64,000 nt of DNA from Candidatus Accumulibacter sp. ACC003 (GTDB lineage: Bacteria > Pseudomonadota > Gammaproteobacteria > Burkholderiales > Rhodocyclaceae). Location: assembly GCF_907163085.1 (NCBI RefSeq), contig NZ_CAJQTX010000007.1, positions 248,001-312,000 of the forward strand, in the 5' to 3' direction. Position numbers and translations under genes: made by a program. Positions 9,175 to 16,846 of the stretch are shown piece after piece (the stretch's first letter is position 1; each line of letters starts with the position of its first letter). The notes below the pieces were generated by a model, which was not told the DNA's origin, did not search any database, and saw only the letters and a list, made by a program, of their open reading frames with translations.

Positions 9175-9191
9175 AGCAATTGCCGTGCCAA
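9175..9191 (-). promoter_or_regulatory. Sigma-54 (RpoN) promoter for nirBD-transporter operon
   Basis: On the minus strand the bases read TTGGCACGGCAATTGCT. This matches the RpoN -24/-12 consensus YTGGCACGRNNNTTGCW at every defined position, with GG and GC in the required spacing of ten bases. Transcription would begin near 9164, leaving a leader of about 30 bases before the nirB ATG. This fits nitrogen-limited expression of assimilatory nitrite reductase. Confidence 0.85.
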
Positions 9192-9206
9192 TGAGCGTGC
9201 TCATTG
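9189..9206. promoter_or_regulatory. Perfect 18-bp palindrome abutting the sigma-54 promoter
   Basis: CAATGAGC-GT-GCTCATTG is an exact inverted repeat whose edge overlaps the -24 element of the nirB promoter. It is a good shape for a dimeric regulator site. It does not match the NtrC consensus (GCACC-N5-GGTGC type), so the protein that binds is unknown. The rest of the 9135-9436 divergent intergenic region shows no other clear signal. Confidence 0.45.
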
Positions 9207-9436
9207 ATTTGCCGGGAATTTTCGAGTGCTGCGGGTGACGCGCAATGATGCGGCGCACAATTTCGGGGCGCAAGCGAGCGAGCTGGTGCGGAATTTGGTG
9301 CGGCGCGGGCACCGTTTCAGAGCGTTGGCAGCCTCCGCAATTCCTCCCGGATTTCTCCCTCGCGCTTACCAGATCGCTCTCCAGAATAGCGTCCATCGAT
9401 GGCCACCAGCGCTATCGCCAAGCACAGGAGAATGCG

Positions 9437-9691
9437 ATGGAAGCACCCTTGCCAGGGTCTCGGCGACTCGGGGACTTGATCCTGAACGCCAACGGCTACA
9501 CCTTCGACACCCGCACCGGCAGGAGTTACAGCGTCAATCCGCCCGGCATGATCGCCTTGCTGATTATGCAGGACGGGAAATCGCGGCGCGCGATGATCGA
9601 TGCGCTGGTCGCTGCTTGCCAGCAGCCGCGTGCCGTCGTCGAGGCCGGCGTCGACGATTTTATCCAGCAGCTTACGAGGTGCGTGTCGTGA
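9437..9691 (+). CDS. PqqD-like small protein (84 aa)
   Basis: The start is the ATG at 9437, six bases after a CAGGAG ribosome site. The sequence (GDLILNANGYTFDTRTGRSYSVNPPGMIALLIMQDG, then a helical tail with LVAACQQPRAVVEAGVDDFIQQL) follows the PqqD/RRE winged-helix pattern. That pattern is beta strands with 'G..Y.ld..Tg..y.lN..a..i..ll.dG', then an acidic helix carrying the D-V-x-x-F-type ending. PqqD-like domains bind precursor peptides and hand them to modifying enzymes. Here it overlaps the ATP-grasp gene by four bases, so it is likely the recognition partner of that enzyme. No precursor-peptide gene was found beside it. The assignment rests on pattern, not on a search. Confidence 0.65.
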   Translation: MEAPLPGSRRLGDLILNANGYTFDTRTGRSYSVNPPGMIALLIMQDGKSRRAMIDALVAACQQPRAVVEAGVDDFIQQLTRCVS

Positions 9692-10800
9692 TCCGGCACG
9701 CCGATCAGCCGCATTGGACGGCTTGGAATGTCGCGCTCACGGGTATCAACGCCAAGCCCGACAACCCCGGTCCGGGCTGTGCCGTGGCGCGTTGCCTGCG
9801 GCAGGCGGCGGGCTTTCGCGGCCGCATCATCGGCCTCGCCTACGAGACGCTTGACGCCGGTCTTTATCAGCGGGAAACCTGCGACAGCGGTCACTTGCTA
9901 CCGTATCCAGCGACCGGCGCGGCGGCGCTACTCGAGCGACTCGACGAGATCCTGCCGCACGACCCGGTCGATGCTCTGCTGCCGTGTCTCGACGCCGAAC
10001 TGCCCAACTTCATTGCCGTCGAAGGCGAGCTCAAGCGGCGTGGCATTCGCCTCCTGTTGCCGCAGCGTGCGCAATTGCGCCGCCGCGACAAGGATCGCCT
10101 GCCAGCGCTGTGCGCAGCGGCCGGCGTCGCCACGCCGGCCGTGCAGAGCCTGGTCGACGAGCGATTCTTCGACGACTGCGACGCCGACGGCTGGGATTAC
10201 CCGCTGCTGGTCAAAGGCGTTTTTTACGACGCGTACGTCGTCTATTCGGCGTCCGAAGCTCGCCAGCGTTACCGGCAGATAGTCGCCACCTGGGGCTACC
10301 CGGTGCTGGTCCAGAAGTTCGTCCATGGTGAGGAAGTCAACCTGACGGCGCTTGGCGACGGCAGCGGCGCGATGATCGGCGAGGTGATGATGAAGAAACA
10401 GGCGCTCACCGACAAGGGCAAGGCCTGGGCCGGTGTCACCATCGATGACCCGGATCTGCAGGCGGCCGGCCGGCGTTTGTTCGACGCCCTCAAGTGGCGC
10501 GGGCCGCTCGAAATCGAGATGCTTCGCGACCAGGCCGGCCGCCTGCAGCTGATCGAAATCAATCCGCGCTTTCCGGCCTGGATCTATCTTGCGCACGGCG
10601 TTGGCCGCAATCTGCCGGCCGCGCTGCTGGCCTTGATGGACGGCGTCAAACCGTCGCAGCTGAAGCTGGCGCCGCCGTGCCCGGGCACCAGCTTCATCCG
10701 TCACGCGCAGGAAACGATCGTCGCCCTCGATGAAATCGCCAGCCTGGCGATGAGTGGCAGCACGGCGCGTCCGCACGCGCTCGCCAGCCGCGCCGCCTGA
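9688..10800 (+). CDS. ATP-grasp family ligase
   Basis: The start is taken as GTG 9688, which overlaps the stop of the PqqD-like gene (GTGA); GTG 9679 in the same frame is an alternative. The product has about 370 residues. It has an N-terminal pre-ATP-grasp region (VALTGINAKPDNPGPGCAVARCL). The nucleotide-binding fold follows: YPLLVKGVF (ATP lysine), VLVQKFVHGEEVNL (adenine contact and lid) and LIEINPRFPAWIY, the metal-binding Glu-x-Asn motif of carboxylate-amine ligases. Such enzymes activate a carboxylate as acyl phosphate and join it to an amine or thiol. The substrate is unknown. Its place between a PqqD-like protein and a PLP decarboxylase suggests it ligates an amino acid or the decarboxylated amine. 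Confidence 0.8.
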   Translation: MIRHADQPHWTAWNVALTGINAKPDNPGPGCAVARCLRQAAGFRGRIIGLAYETLDAGLYQRETCDSGHLLPYPATGAAALLERLDEILPHDPVDALLPCLDAELPNFIAVEGELKRRGIRLLLPQRAQLRRRDKDRLPALCAAAGVATPAVQSLVDERFFDDCDADGWDYPLLVKGVFYDAYVVYSASEARQRYRQIVATWGYPVLVQKFVHGEEVNLTALGDGSGAMIGEVMMKKQALTDKGKAWAGVTIDDPDLQAAGRRLFDALKWRGPLEIEMLRDQAGRLQLIEINPRFPAWIYLAHGVGRNLPAALLALMDGVKPSQLKLAPPCPGTSFIRHAQETIVALDEIASLAMSGSTARPHALASRAA

Positions 10801-10819
10801 AACCCGCAAGGAGAAAAGA

Positions 10820-12223
10820 ATGAGCAAGATGACCTGGCAAGCCCCGCGTATAGAACCCCTGACACTGCCCGCGTTGAACAGGTTTGGCCGGCGCCGGCTG
10901 GCTGCCGACGCGCAGTCGGCAATCGACGGCGTGGCGGTCGAAACGCTGGTCGAGCGCTACGGCTCGCCACTCTACGTCACCTCCGAGTCACGTCTGCGCG
11001 CCAACGTCCGGCGTATCACGCAGGCTTTTGCCAGTCGTTACCCGAAGGTGATTCATGGCTGGTCTTACAAGACCAATTACAACGGTGCGGTCTGTTCGAT
11101 CCTCCACCAGGAAGGCTCGTGGGCCGAAGTGGTGTCGCGCTTCGAGTATGAAAAGGCGCGCGCGCTTGGCGTGCCGGGCGAGCACATCATCTTCAACGGC
11201 CCGAACAAGCCGCGTTCGATTCTCGAACGGGCGATCGCCGAAGGCGCCTTGATCCACGTCGATCACGCCGACGAGCTGGCATTGATCGAAACCATCGCCG
11301 AAGAACGCCGCGAGTGCGTTCCGGTGACGCTGCGCCTGAATTTCAAGACCGGTTACAGCGAGCCCTGGAGTCGCTTCGGCTTCAATCTCGAATCTGGCGC
11401 GGCGCGCGCGGCAATCAAGCGGGTAAAGGTCAGCCGACACTTGCGCCTCAACGGCCTGCACAGCCACATCGGCACCTTCATCCTCGATCCGCGCGCCTAC
11501 GCCGCCGCAGTGAGCACGCTCTGCATGTTGGCCCGCGAGATCGAGGCCGACGGCACGCGCCTGAGCTACATCGATATTGGCGGCGGCCTGCCGTCCAATA
11601 ACGCCCTGCAGGGCATCTATCTGCCGCCCGAACAGTCCACGCCGGACCTCGAGGAATATGCCGACGCGATCTGCAGCGCCTTTCTGGACGGAACGGCGTA
11701 CCGACTCGACCAGGGCGAAGAACGTCCGGCGCTGCTTTTTGAGAGCGGCCGGGCGGTGATCGACGACGCGCAGAGCCTGATCACCTCGGTGGTCGGCCGC
11801 AAGGAAACCGCCGACGGTCGCCCGGCCGCGATCCTCGACGCCGGTCTGAACACCCTGTTTACGGCATTGTGGTACGACCAGCCGGTGCGCCTTGCTTCGC
11901 CGGCGCGCGGCGAGCTGCGCGACACCGTGCTCTACGGCCCGCTGTGCATGAACATCGATGTGCTGCGGCACTCGGTGCAACTGCCACCACTGGCCGTCGG
12001 CGATCGTCTGGTGTTCGCGCCGGTTGGCGCCTACAACACCACCCAGTCGATGCAGTTCATCGAATACCGTCCGGCCGTGGTGCTGATCCACGGTGACCGC
12101 GAGCTGAGCCTGATCCGGGCGGCGGAGGATCTCGAAGTGGTCTGCGCGCAGGAACGGCTACCGGCGCATCTGGCGCCGAAAACGGCGGCAGCTGTCGTCG
12201 CCCTGCGCGCCGCTGGAGGCTGA
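10820..12223 (+). CDS. PLP-dependent group III (alanine-racemase-fold) amino-acid decarboxylase
   Basis: The protein has 467 residues from the ATG at 10820, with an AAGGAG site at 10808-10813; a longer upstream frame overlaps the ATP-grasp gene and is not used. It shows the ornithine/diaminopimelate decarboxylase signature set: the PLP lysine in WSYKTNYNG (Lys84), HSHIGTF, DIGGGLPSNN for phosphate binding, ESGRAV, and YGPLCMNIDVL for the active-site cysteine region at the dimer interface. It likely removes the alpha-carboxylate from a basic amino acid or diaminopimelate-like compound. The usual lysA neighbours are absent and the sequence departs from LysA in several motifs. A dedicated decarboxylase for the cluster product is therefore more likely than lysine biosynthesis, but that is inference. 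Confidence 0.82.
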   Translation: MSKMTWQAPRIEPLTLPALNRFGRRRLAADAQSAIDGVAVETLVERYGSPLYVTSESRLRANVRRITQAFASRYPKVIHGWSYKTNYNGAVCSILHQEGSWAEVVSRFEYEKARALGVPGEHIIFNGPNKPRSILERAIAEGALIHVDHADELALIETIAEERRECVPVTLRLNFKTGYSEPWSRFGFNLESGAARAAIKRVKVSRHLRLNGLHSHIGTFILDPRAYAAAVSTLCMLAREIEADGTRLSYIDIGGGLPSNNALQGIYLPPEQSTPDLEEYADAICSAFLDGTAYRLDQGEERPALLFESGRAVIDDAQSLITSVVGRKETADGRPAAILDAGLNTLFTALWYDQPVRLASPARGELRDTVLYGPLCMNIDVLRHSVQLPPLAVGDRLVFAPVGAYNTTQSMQFIEYRPAVVLIHGDRELSLIRAAEDLEVVCAQERLPAHLAPKTAAAVVALRAAGG

Positions 12224-12224
12224 G

Positions 12225-14384
12225 ATGAAGGTCCTGATCGACGGCCTGAACAGCCTGCTCGACGCCTATGGCGCGCTGTTCCTGGCGCGCCAGCGCGTCG
12301 TCGGTGCGCTGCTCCTGGCGGCGACGCTGAGCGATCCGGAAACGGGTCTCTGCGGTCTGCTGGCGGGCGTCAGCGCACTGCTGACGCGCGCCTTGCTGCG
12401 TTTGCCGGGCATGGCTGGCGAGGCCGAGATCCTCAACGCCATTTACGCCGGTCTGGCCCTAGGCGCCTTCTACGGCGGTCCGCCGCGGACTCTTGCGCTG
12501 GCCGCATTTGGCGGCCTGTTGGCCGTGCCGCTGGCGACCGCGCTGCGCCAGATGCTCGCCGGCCCGTTCGGCGCGCGTGGCTTGCCGCTGCTCGGTGCGC
12601 CATTTCTGGTCACCGCCTGGACCTTGCTCGCGGTGGCCAAGACCATCGGCCTGCCGTTGCGCTCGCTGTGGCCGGTCTGGCCGGTCTTTCCGGACTGGCT
12701 GCCGGCGGCCAGCGCAACGGCGCTGGCGCACGTCGGCGCGCTGTTTTTTGTGGCGAATCCGCTGGCCGGCGTGCTGGTCCTCGCCGCCGTACTCCTGACC
12801 TCGCCGCTCCTGGCCCTGCTGGCCATCGCCGGCGGCTTGTTGGCGAGTGGCGTGCTGTCGGTGGCCAGCAGCTCGCCGACCTCGAGCCTGGCCATGCTGG
12901 GAGTCTTCAACGGTGCACTGGTGGCGATCTTTGTCGGTGGCACGCTGGCCGTGCCAGGCAGACGTACCCTGCTGCTTGCGGCCGGCGCCGTGCTGGTCGC
13001 CAGCGCGCTCTCGGCCGGGATGTTCGCGCTGTCGATAGTGCTCGGCGTGCCGCCCCTGTCGGCGCCGTTCGTGCTCACCGTGTGGCTGGCCAGCGCGGCC
13101 TTGCGAGCCGAGAGCAGCTTCTTCTGGGCACGCTTCTGGCTGTCGGTACCGGCGTCTCCCGAAGACAGTATGGTCAACGCACGCCTGGCCAGGGCGCGCG
13201 GGCTGGCCGCCGGCAGCGTTGCTCTGCTACCCCCGTACGCCGGCCGCATGGCGGTGTCGCAGGCGGTCGACGGTCCGCATACGCATCGCGGCGAATGGCG
13301 CTATGCGCTCGATTTCGTCCGTCTCGTTGACGGCCAGAGCTATCGCCGCGACGGCGCCAGGCTGAACGATTTCCATGCTTTCGACGAGCCGGTGTTGTCG
13401 CCGGCCGACGGCTACGTGACGGCGTGTCGCGGCGATATTGCCGACAACCGGCCGGGTGAAATGAATTCGCTCGAGAACTGGGGGAACCACGTCCTGATCG
13501 ACATCGGCGCTGGCCTTTATGTGTTGCTGGCGCATCTCCGTCGCGGCAGTATCAAGGTCGAGCCGGGACAGCGCGTCGCGCCGGGTGCGCTGCTCGGTCA
13601 CTGCGGCAATTCGGGCCGCTCGGCACAGCCGCACCTGCATTTGCACGTCCAGCGCGGACCCCGCCTGGGTTCGCCGACGCTGCCATTTCATCTCGCACAC
13701 TGCCTGATCGACGGCCGCGAATACGCGCTCGACGGCCATCCGCAGGAGGGTCAGTCGGTCGAGGCGGTGCTCAATGACCCGTCGATGGCGGCGGCCTGTG
13801 CCCCCAGGGCAGGCCGCGAATGGTTGTTCGAGGAGCGGGCGAACGAGTGGCGGCTGGCTGCCGAAGTCGGTTTGCTGGGTGAAACCAGCCTGCTCTCTTC
13901 CGGCGGTGGCCGCGTCCAGGCCAACAGCGCGCGCAGCCTGCTGGCTCTCCATCAGCGGCGGGGTTCGCCGGACCGCCTGCTCGATGCCTTTGTCCTGGCT
14001 TTCGGGATGACGCCCTTTGCCGCGCAAGCTTTGCAGTGGGGCGACGCGCCCGACGCGTCGCTGTTGCCACTGCCGCTGGCGCTGCGGCTGGCGCGGCGCT
14101 TGCGTCATCCTTTTGGCGGCAATCTCGAAAGCGCTTGCGAGCGCAGCTGGGACCCTACTCGCCGCCTCTGGTGTCAGCGCTCGCGTCACCGCTTGACGAC
14201 TGCTCTTGGCGAGGTCGACGGCGAGAGTATCGGCTGGCTCTCCGAAGCGTGTGGTCCGGTGGCGTTCTCGCTGGTGGTCGACGGCCAGACGATCGTCGAC
14301 GCGGCGCTTGTCGGCTACGGCAATCGTGGCGATCATGGCGTTCCGGCCTGGTCGGCCGCCTACCCGCAAACATCGATGTCATGA
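12225..14384 (+). CDS. Urea-transporter-like membrane domain fused to M23 metallopeptidase
   Basis: The protein has 719 residues and starts one base after the decarboxylase stop. About residues 10-300 are very hydrophobic with two similar halves, and resemble the SLC14/UT urea channel family (segments such as AEILNAIYAGLALGAFYGG and LAMLGVFNGALVAIFVGG, the paired LxGxxxNG-type motif). Residues 340-480 form an M23/LytM peptidase. The zinc ligands look intact: His354...Asp363 (HRGEWRYALD) and the HLHLH box at 470-474, with an intervening GNHVLIDIG strand. The last 240 residues have no recognised domain. M23 enzymes usually cut peptidoglycan peptides. A channel joined to one is unusual, and the function is unknown. 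The ATG of the sensor kinase overlaps its stop. Confidence 0.82.
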   Translation: MKVLIDGLNSLLDAYGALFLARQRVVGALLLAATLSDPETGLCGLLAGVSALLTRALLRLPGMAGEAEILNAIYAGLALGAFYGGPPRTLALAAFGGLLAVPLATALRQMLAGPFGARGLPLLGAPFLVTAWTLLAVAKTIGLPLRSLWPVWPVFPDWLPAASATALAHVGALFFVANPLAGVLVLAAVLLTSPLLALLAIAGGLLASGVLSVASSSPTSSLAMLGVFNGALVAIFVGGTLAVPGRRTLLLAAGAVLVASALSAGMFALSIVLGVPPLSAPFVLTVWLASAALRAESSFFWARFWLSVPASPEDSMVNARLARARGLAAGSVALLPPYAGRMAVSQAVDGPHTHRGEWRYALDFVRLVDGQSYRRDGARLNDFHAFDEPVLSPADGYVTACRGDIADNRPGEMNSLENWGNHVLIDIGAGLYVLLAHLRRGSIKVEPGQRVAPGALLGHCGNSGRSAQPHLHLHVQRGPRLGSPTLPFHLAHCLIDGREYALDGHPQEGQSVEAVLNDPSMAAACAPRAGREWLFEERANEWRLAAEVGLLGETSLLSSGGGRVQANSARSLLALHQRRGSPDRLLDAFVLAFGMTPFAAQALQWGDAPDASLLPLPLALRLARRLRHPFGGNLESACERSWDPTRRLWCQRSRHRLTTALGEVDGESIGWLSEACGPVAFSLVVDGQTIVDAALVGYGNRGDHGVPAWSAAYPQTSMS

Positions 14385-15922
14385 TCCGCCTAACCATTCA
14401 ACGCAAGGTCTTTCTCGCCAGCTTCGCTCTGGCGACGAGTATGGCCGTGCTCCTCACCCTGGTCATGCGCTGGAATCTCGGCGACGGTTTCGAGCGCTAC
14501 ACGAGTGCCGCCGAGTTGGCCGGCCTCGACGGCATGGTCAGCAACATCGAGGCCGAATACGCCAGGCACGGCAACTGGGACTTCGTTCGCGCGGCACCCG
14601 AGCAGAGCTGGCGGCGCCTGTCGCGCCCGAGTTCGGGGAACGCTGCGGAGCCTGCGGGTGGCTTTTCGCCCGGCTTGCCGCCGCCGTTCGGGCCAGGGCC
14701 AGGCGCCGCCCGTCCGCCCTGGGGTGAGCGGCCGCTACCGCCCGACGTTGATCGGCGGCCAGCGGGCGAAGCCAACGCCGCTGCGACGCCGCCGCAAGGC
14801 TCGCCCGGCAGTCCGCCGCCGGGCGACATCCTGCGCCTTGGCCAGCGTCTTGCGCTGCTTGACGCCGACGGCCAGTGGCTGGCGGGTAAGGCCCGGGCGA
14901 GCGGCGTCGGTGCCGCAACGCCGATTGTCCACCAGGGCAAGGTCGTCGGTCAGCTGACCCTGCAGGCCGTACCGTCGTCGGGACGCGCACTCGACGCGGC
15001 TTTCCTGGCCAGCCAGACCGAGAACATGCTCTTCGCCGGACTGGCGGCGCTGGGCTTCTCGCTGCTCGCCGCGTGGCTGCTGGCACGGCATCTACTGGCG
15101 CCGATTGGTGATCTGGAACGAGCGGCGCGGCAGATCGCCGACGGCTCGCTGGATACGCGCATTGACGTCCGCAGTGAAGACGAGCTCGGCCAGTTGGCCA
15201 CCAATTTCAATGCCATGGCCGTGCGCCTGGGCCGTGTCGAGGAATCACGCCGGGCCTGGATCGCCGAGAGCTCGCACGAACTGCGGACGCCGCTGGCCGT
15301 CCTGCGCGCCGAGATCGAGGCGATGCAGGACGGCGTGCGCCGGCCCGACGCGGCGACGCTGGCGCGGCTACACAAGCAGGTGCTGCAGCTCGCGAAGCTG
15401 GTCGACGACCTCCGGCTGACACTCGATCGCGAAGCCGGTGGGGGCGAAATGGAGCAGCGTCTGCTGATGCCGGTGGCGATACTCGAAGAGACCGTCGCCG
15501 CATTTCGCGAACGCTACCTCGATGCCAACATCCGGCTTGACACCGCGCGCCTGGTCGATCTCGGCTGGTGGGTGCGCGGTGACGCCGGACGCCTGACGCA
15601 GGTATTTGCCAATCTGCTCGAGAACAGCCTGCGCTACACCGACGCCGGTGGACAGCTGGCGATTGCCGCGCAAGCCAGCAAGCAACAGCTGCTGCTGGAC
15701 TTTGACGACAGCGCGCCAGGGCCACCGGCGGCCGCGCTGCCGCGACTGTTCGAGCGCTTCTTTCGCGCCGAGGAGTCGCGCAGCCGGGCCTTCGGCGGTT
15801 CCGGCCTCGGCCTGGCGATTTGCAAGGCGCTGGTCGAGGCGCACGGTGGCCGCATCAGCGCGACGCCAGCAAAGCTTGGCGGCCTGCACATCCGCGTCGA
15901 ATTACCCCTGGAGAAAGCATGA
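14381..15922 (+). CDS. Sensor histidine kinase, BaeS-like
   Basis: The start is the ATG at 14381 (ATGA overlap with the previous gene), giving 513 residues. The first transmembrane helix is near residues 10-30. A long periplasmic section follows, with a Pro/Gly-rich low-complexity stretch at about 85-150, and the second helix is near 215-235 (MLFAGLAALGFSLLAAWLLA). Next are a HAMP domain (LLAPIGDLERAARQIADGSL), the dimerisation/phosphorylation helix with His299 in SSHELRTPL, and a HATPase_c domain with N-, F- and G-boxes (ANLLENSLRYTD, FERFFRAEESR, GSGLGLAI). It should phosphorylate the regulator encoded immediately after it. The signal is unknown; overlap with the urea-transporter/M23 gene suggests it senses an envelope state or product linked to this cluster. 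Confidence 0.92.
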   Translation: MIRLTIQRKVFLASFALATSMAVLLTLVMRWNLGDGFERYTSAAELAGLDGMVSNIEAEYARHGNWDFVRAAPEQSWRRLSRPSSGNAAEPAGGFSPGLPPPFGPGPGAARPPWGERPLPPDVDRRPAGEANAAATPPQGSPGSPPPGDILRLGQRLALLDADGQWLAGKARASGVGAATPIVHQGKVVGQLTLQAVPSSGRALDAAFLASQTENMLFAGLAALGFSLLAAWLLARHLLAPIGDLERAARQIADGSLDTRIDVRSEDELGQLATNFNAMAVRLGRVEESRRAWIAESSHELRTPLAVLRAEIEAMQDGVRRPDAATLARLHKQVLQLAKLVDDLRLTLDREAGGGEMEQRLLMPVAILEETVAAFRERYLDANIRLDTARLVDLGWWVRGDAGRLTQVFANLLENSLRYTDAGGQLAIAAQASKQQLLLDFDDSAPGPPAAALPRLFERFFRAEESRSRAFGGSGLGLAICKALVEAHGGRISATPAKLGGLHIRVELPLEKA

Positions 15923-16605
15923 GCAAAGAGATCCTGATCGTCGAGGACGAACTCGACCTCGCCCAGATCCTCGCCGAATACCTGCAGCGCGACGGTTTCG
16001 CAACGACCACCATGGCCGACGGCCTGGCGGCCATGGCGGTCCTCCGGCGAACGCCGCCCGACCTGCTTTTGCTCGACCTGATGCTGCCCGGGATGGACGG
16101 CATTTCGATCCTGCGCGAGTTGCGCAAAACATCGAACTTGCCGGTGATCATGGTCACTGCCCGCGTCGACGAAATCGACCGCCTGCTCGGCCTCGAACTC
16201 GGCGCCGACGACTACGTCTGCAAACCCTACTCGCCACGCGAAGTAGTGGCCCGCGTCAAGACCGTACTGCGTCGCATACAGCCGGCGGCGGGCCTTACCG
16301 TCAGCCCGAAAATCGGCGGCGCAGCGCTGGAAATCGACGCTGACGCCTTGCAGGCGCGGGTCGCCGGCAAGAGCCTTGAACTGACGCCCAAGGAATTCCG
16401 GCTGCTGCGGGCGCTGGCCGGCAAACCGGGACGCGTCTTCTCGCGTGCGCAACTACTCGACGCGCTCTACGACGATCATCTCGAGGTTTCAGAACGTGCC
16501 ATCGACAGCCACCTGAAGAACCTTCGCAAGAAACTTGTCCAGGCTTTCCCGGGTGAGGAGCCGATCCGTTCGATCTACGGAGTCGGTTTTGCCTTCGAAT
16601 CGTAA
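15919..16605 (+). CDS. OmpR/PhoB-family response regulator, BaeR-like
   Basis: This 228-residue protein overlaps the kinase stop by four bases. The receiver domain carries the acidic pair Glu9-Asp10, the phospho-acceptor Asp53 in LLLDLMLPGMDG, the switch Thr in VTARVDE and the conserved Lys in CKPYSPRE. The C-terminal winged-helix DNA-binding domain is complete (LTPKEFRLLRALAGKPGRVFSRAQLLDALY through SIYGVGFAFE). It likely regulates its own cluster or the TRAP transporter that begins 241 bases downstream. Family identification is strong; target genes are not shown by the sequence. Confidence 0.93.
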   Translation: MSKEILIVEDELDLAQILAEYLQRDGFATTTMADGLAAMAVLRRTPPDLLLLDLMLPGMDGISILRELRKTSNLPVIMVTARVDEIDRLLGLELGADDYVCKPYSPREVVARVKTVLRRIQPAAGLTVSPKIGGAALEIDADALQARVAGKSLELTPKEFRLLRALAGKPGRVFSRAQLLDALYDDHLEVSERAIDSHLKNLRKKLVQAFPGEEPIRSIYGVGFAFES

Positions 16606-16742
16606 GCACGGCGCTGGGCCGGAGCACGCCACCGACCGCCGATGAAGCCCCGGGGAATCAGCAAAACCCTCGTCGCGATCTTTGCCGGCCTGGCGATCAT
16701 CGCCAGGAACAGCCGCGTTGCGCGTCCGCTGCCGCCGATTGC

Positions 16743-16771
16743 TTGACAAGCGGCGGTGACACTTCCATTCT
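16743..16771 (+). promoter_or_regulatory. Predicted sigma-70 promoter for TRAP transporter operon
   Basis: A perfect -35 box TTGACA (16743-16748) is followed after 17 bases by CATTCT (16766-16771), a weak -10. It lies about 75 bases upstream of the dctP start, in the 241-base gap between the response regulator and the TRAP genes. The weak -10 suggests a need for an activator. Confidence 0.5.
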
Positions 16772-16846
16772 TGGCAGCGCTGCTGTCGGCCATTGGCCAG
16801 CGAAATCCCGGCGACGCTGCTCAAACCCCCGCTACGAGGAGACGAT

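Noticed and set aside
6363-9194. Very long plus-strand open frame (943 codons) opposite nirB/nirD
   Set aside because: It is the antisense shadow of the GC-rich nirB and nirD coding strand; the minus-strand products have all catalytic motifs, and the plus-strand product matches nothing recognisable.
9280-9320. Possible NtrC site (GGTGC-N7-GCACC)
   Set aside because: The half-sites are in the reverse order to the NtrC consensus (GCACC first), so this is not convincing.
9226-9690. N-terminal extension of the ATP-grasp frame back to 9226
   Set aside because: The extension lies over the PqqD-like gene in another frame and over the intergenic region; GTG 9688 gives a normal ATP-grasp length and a coupled overlap.
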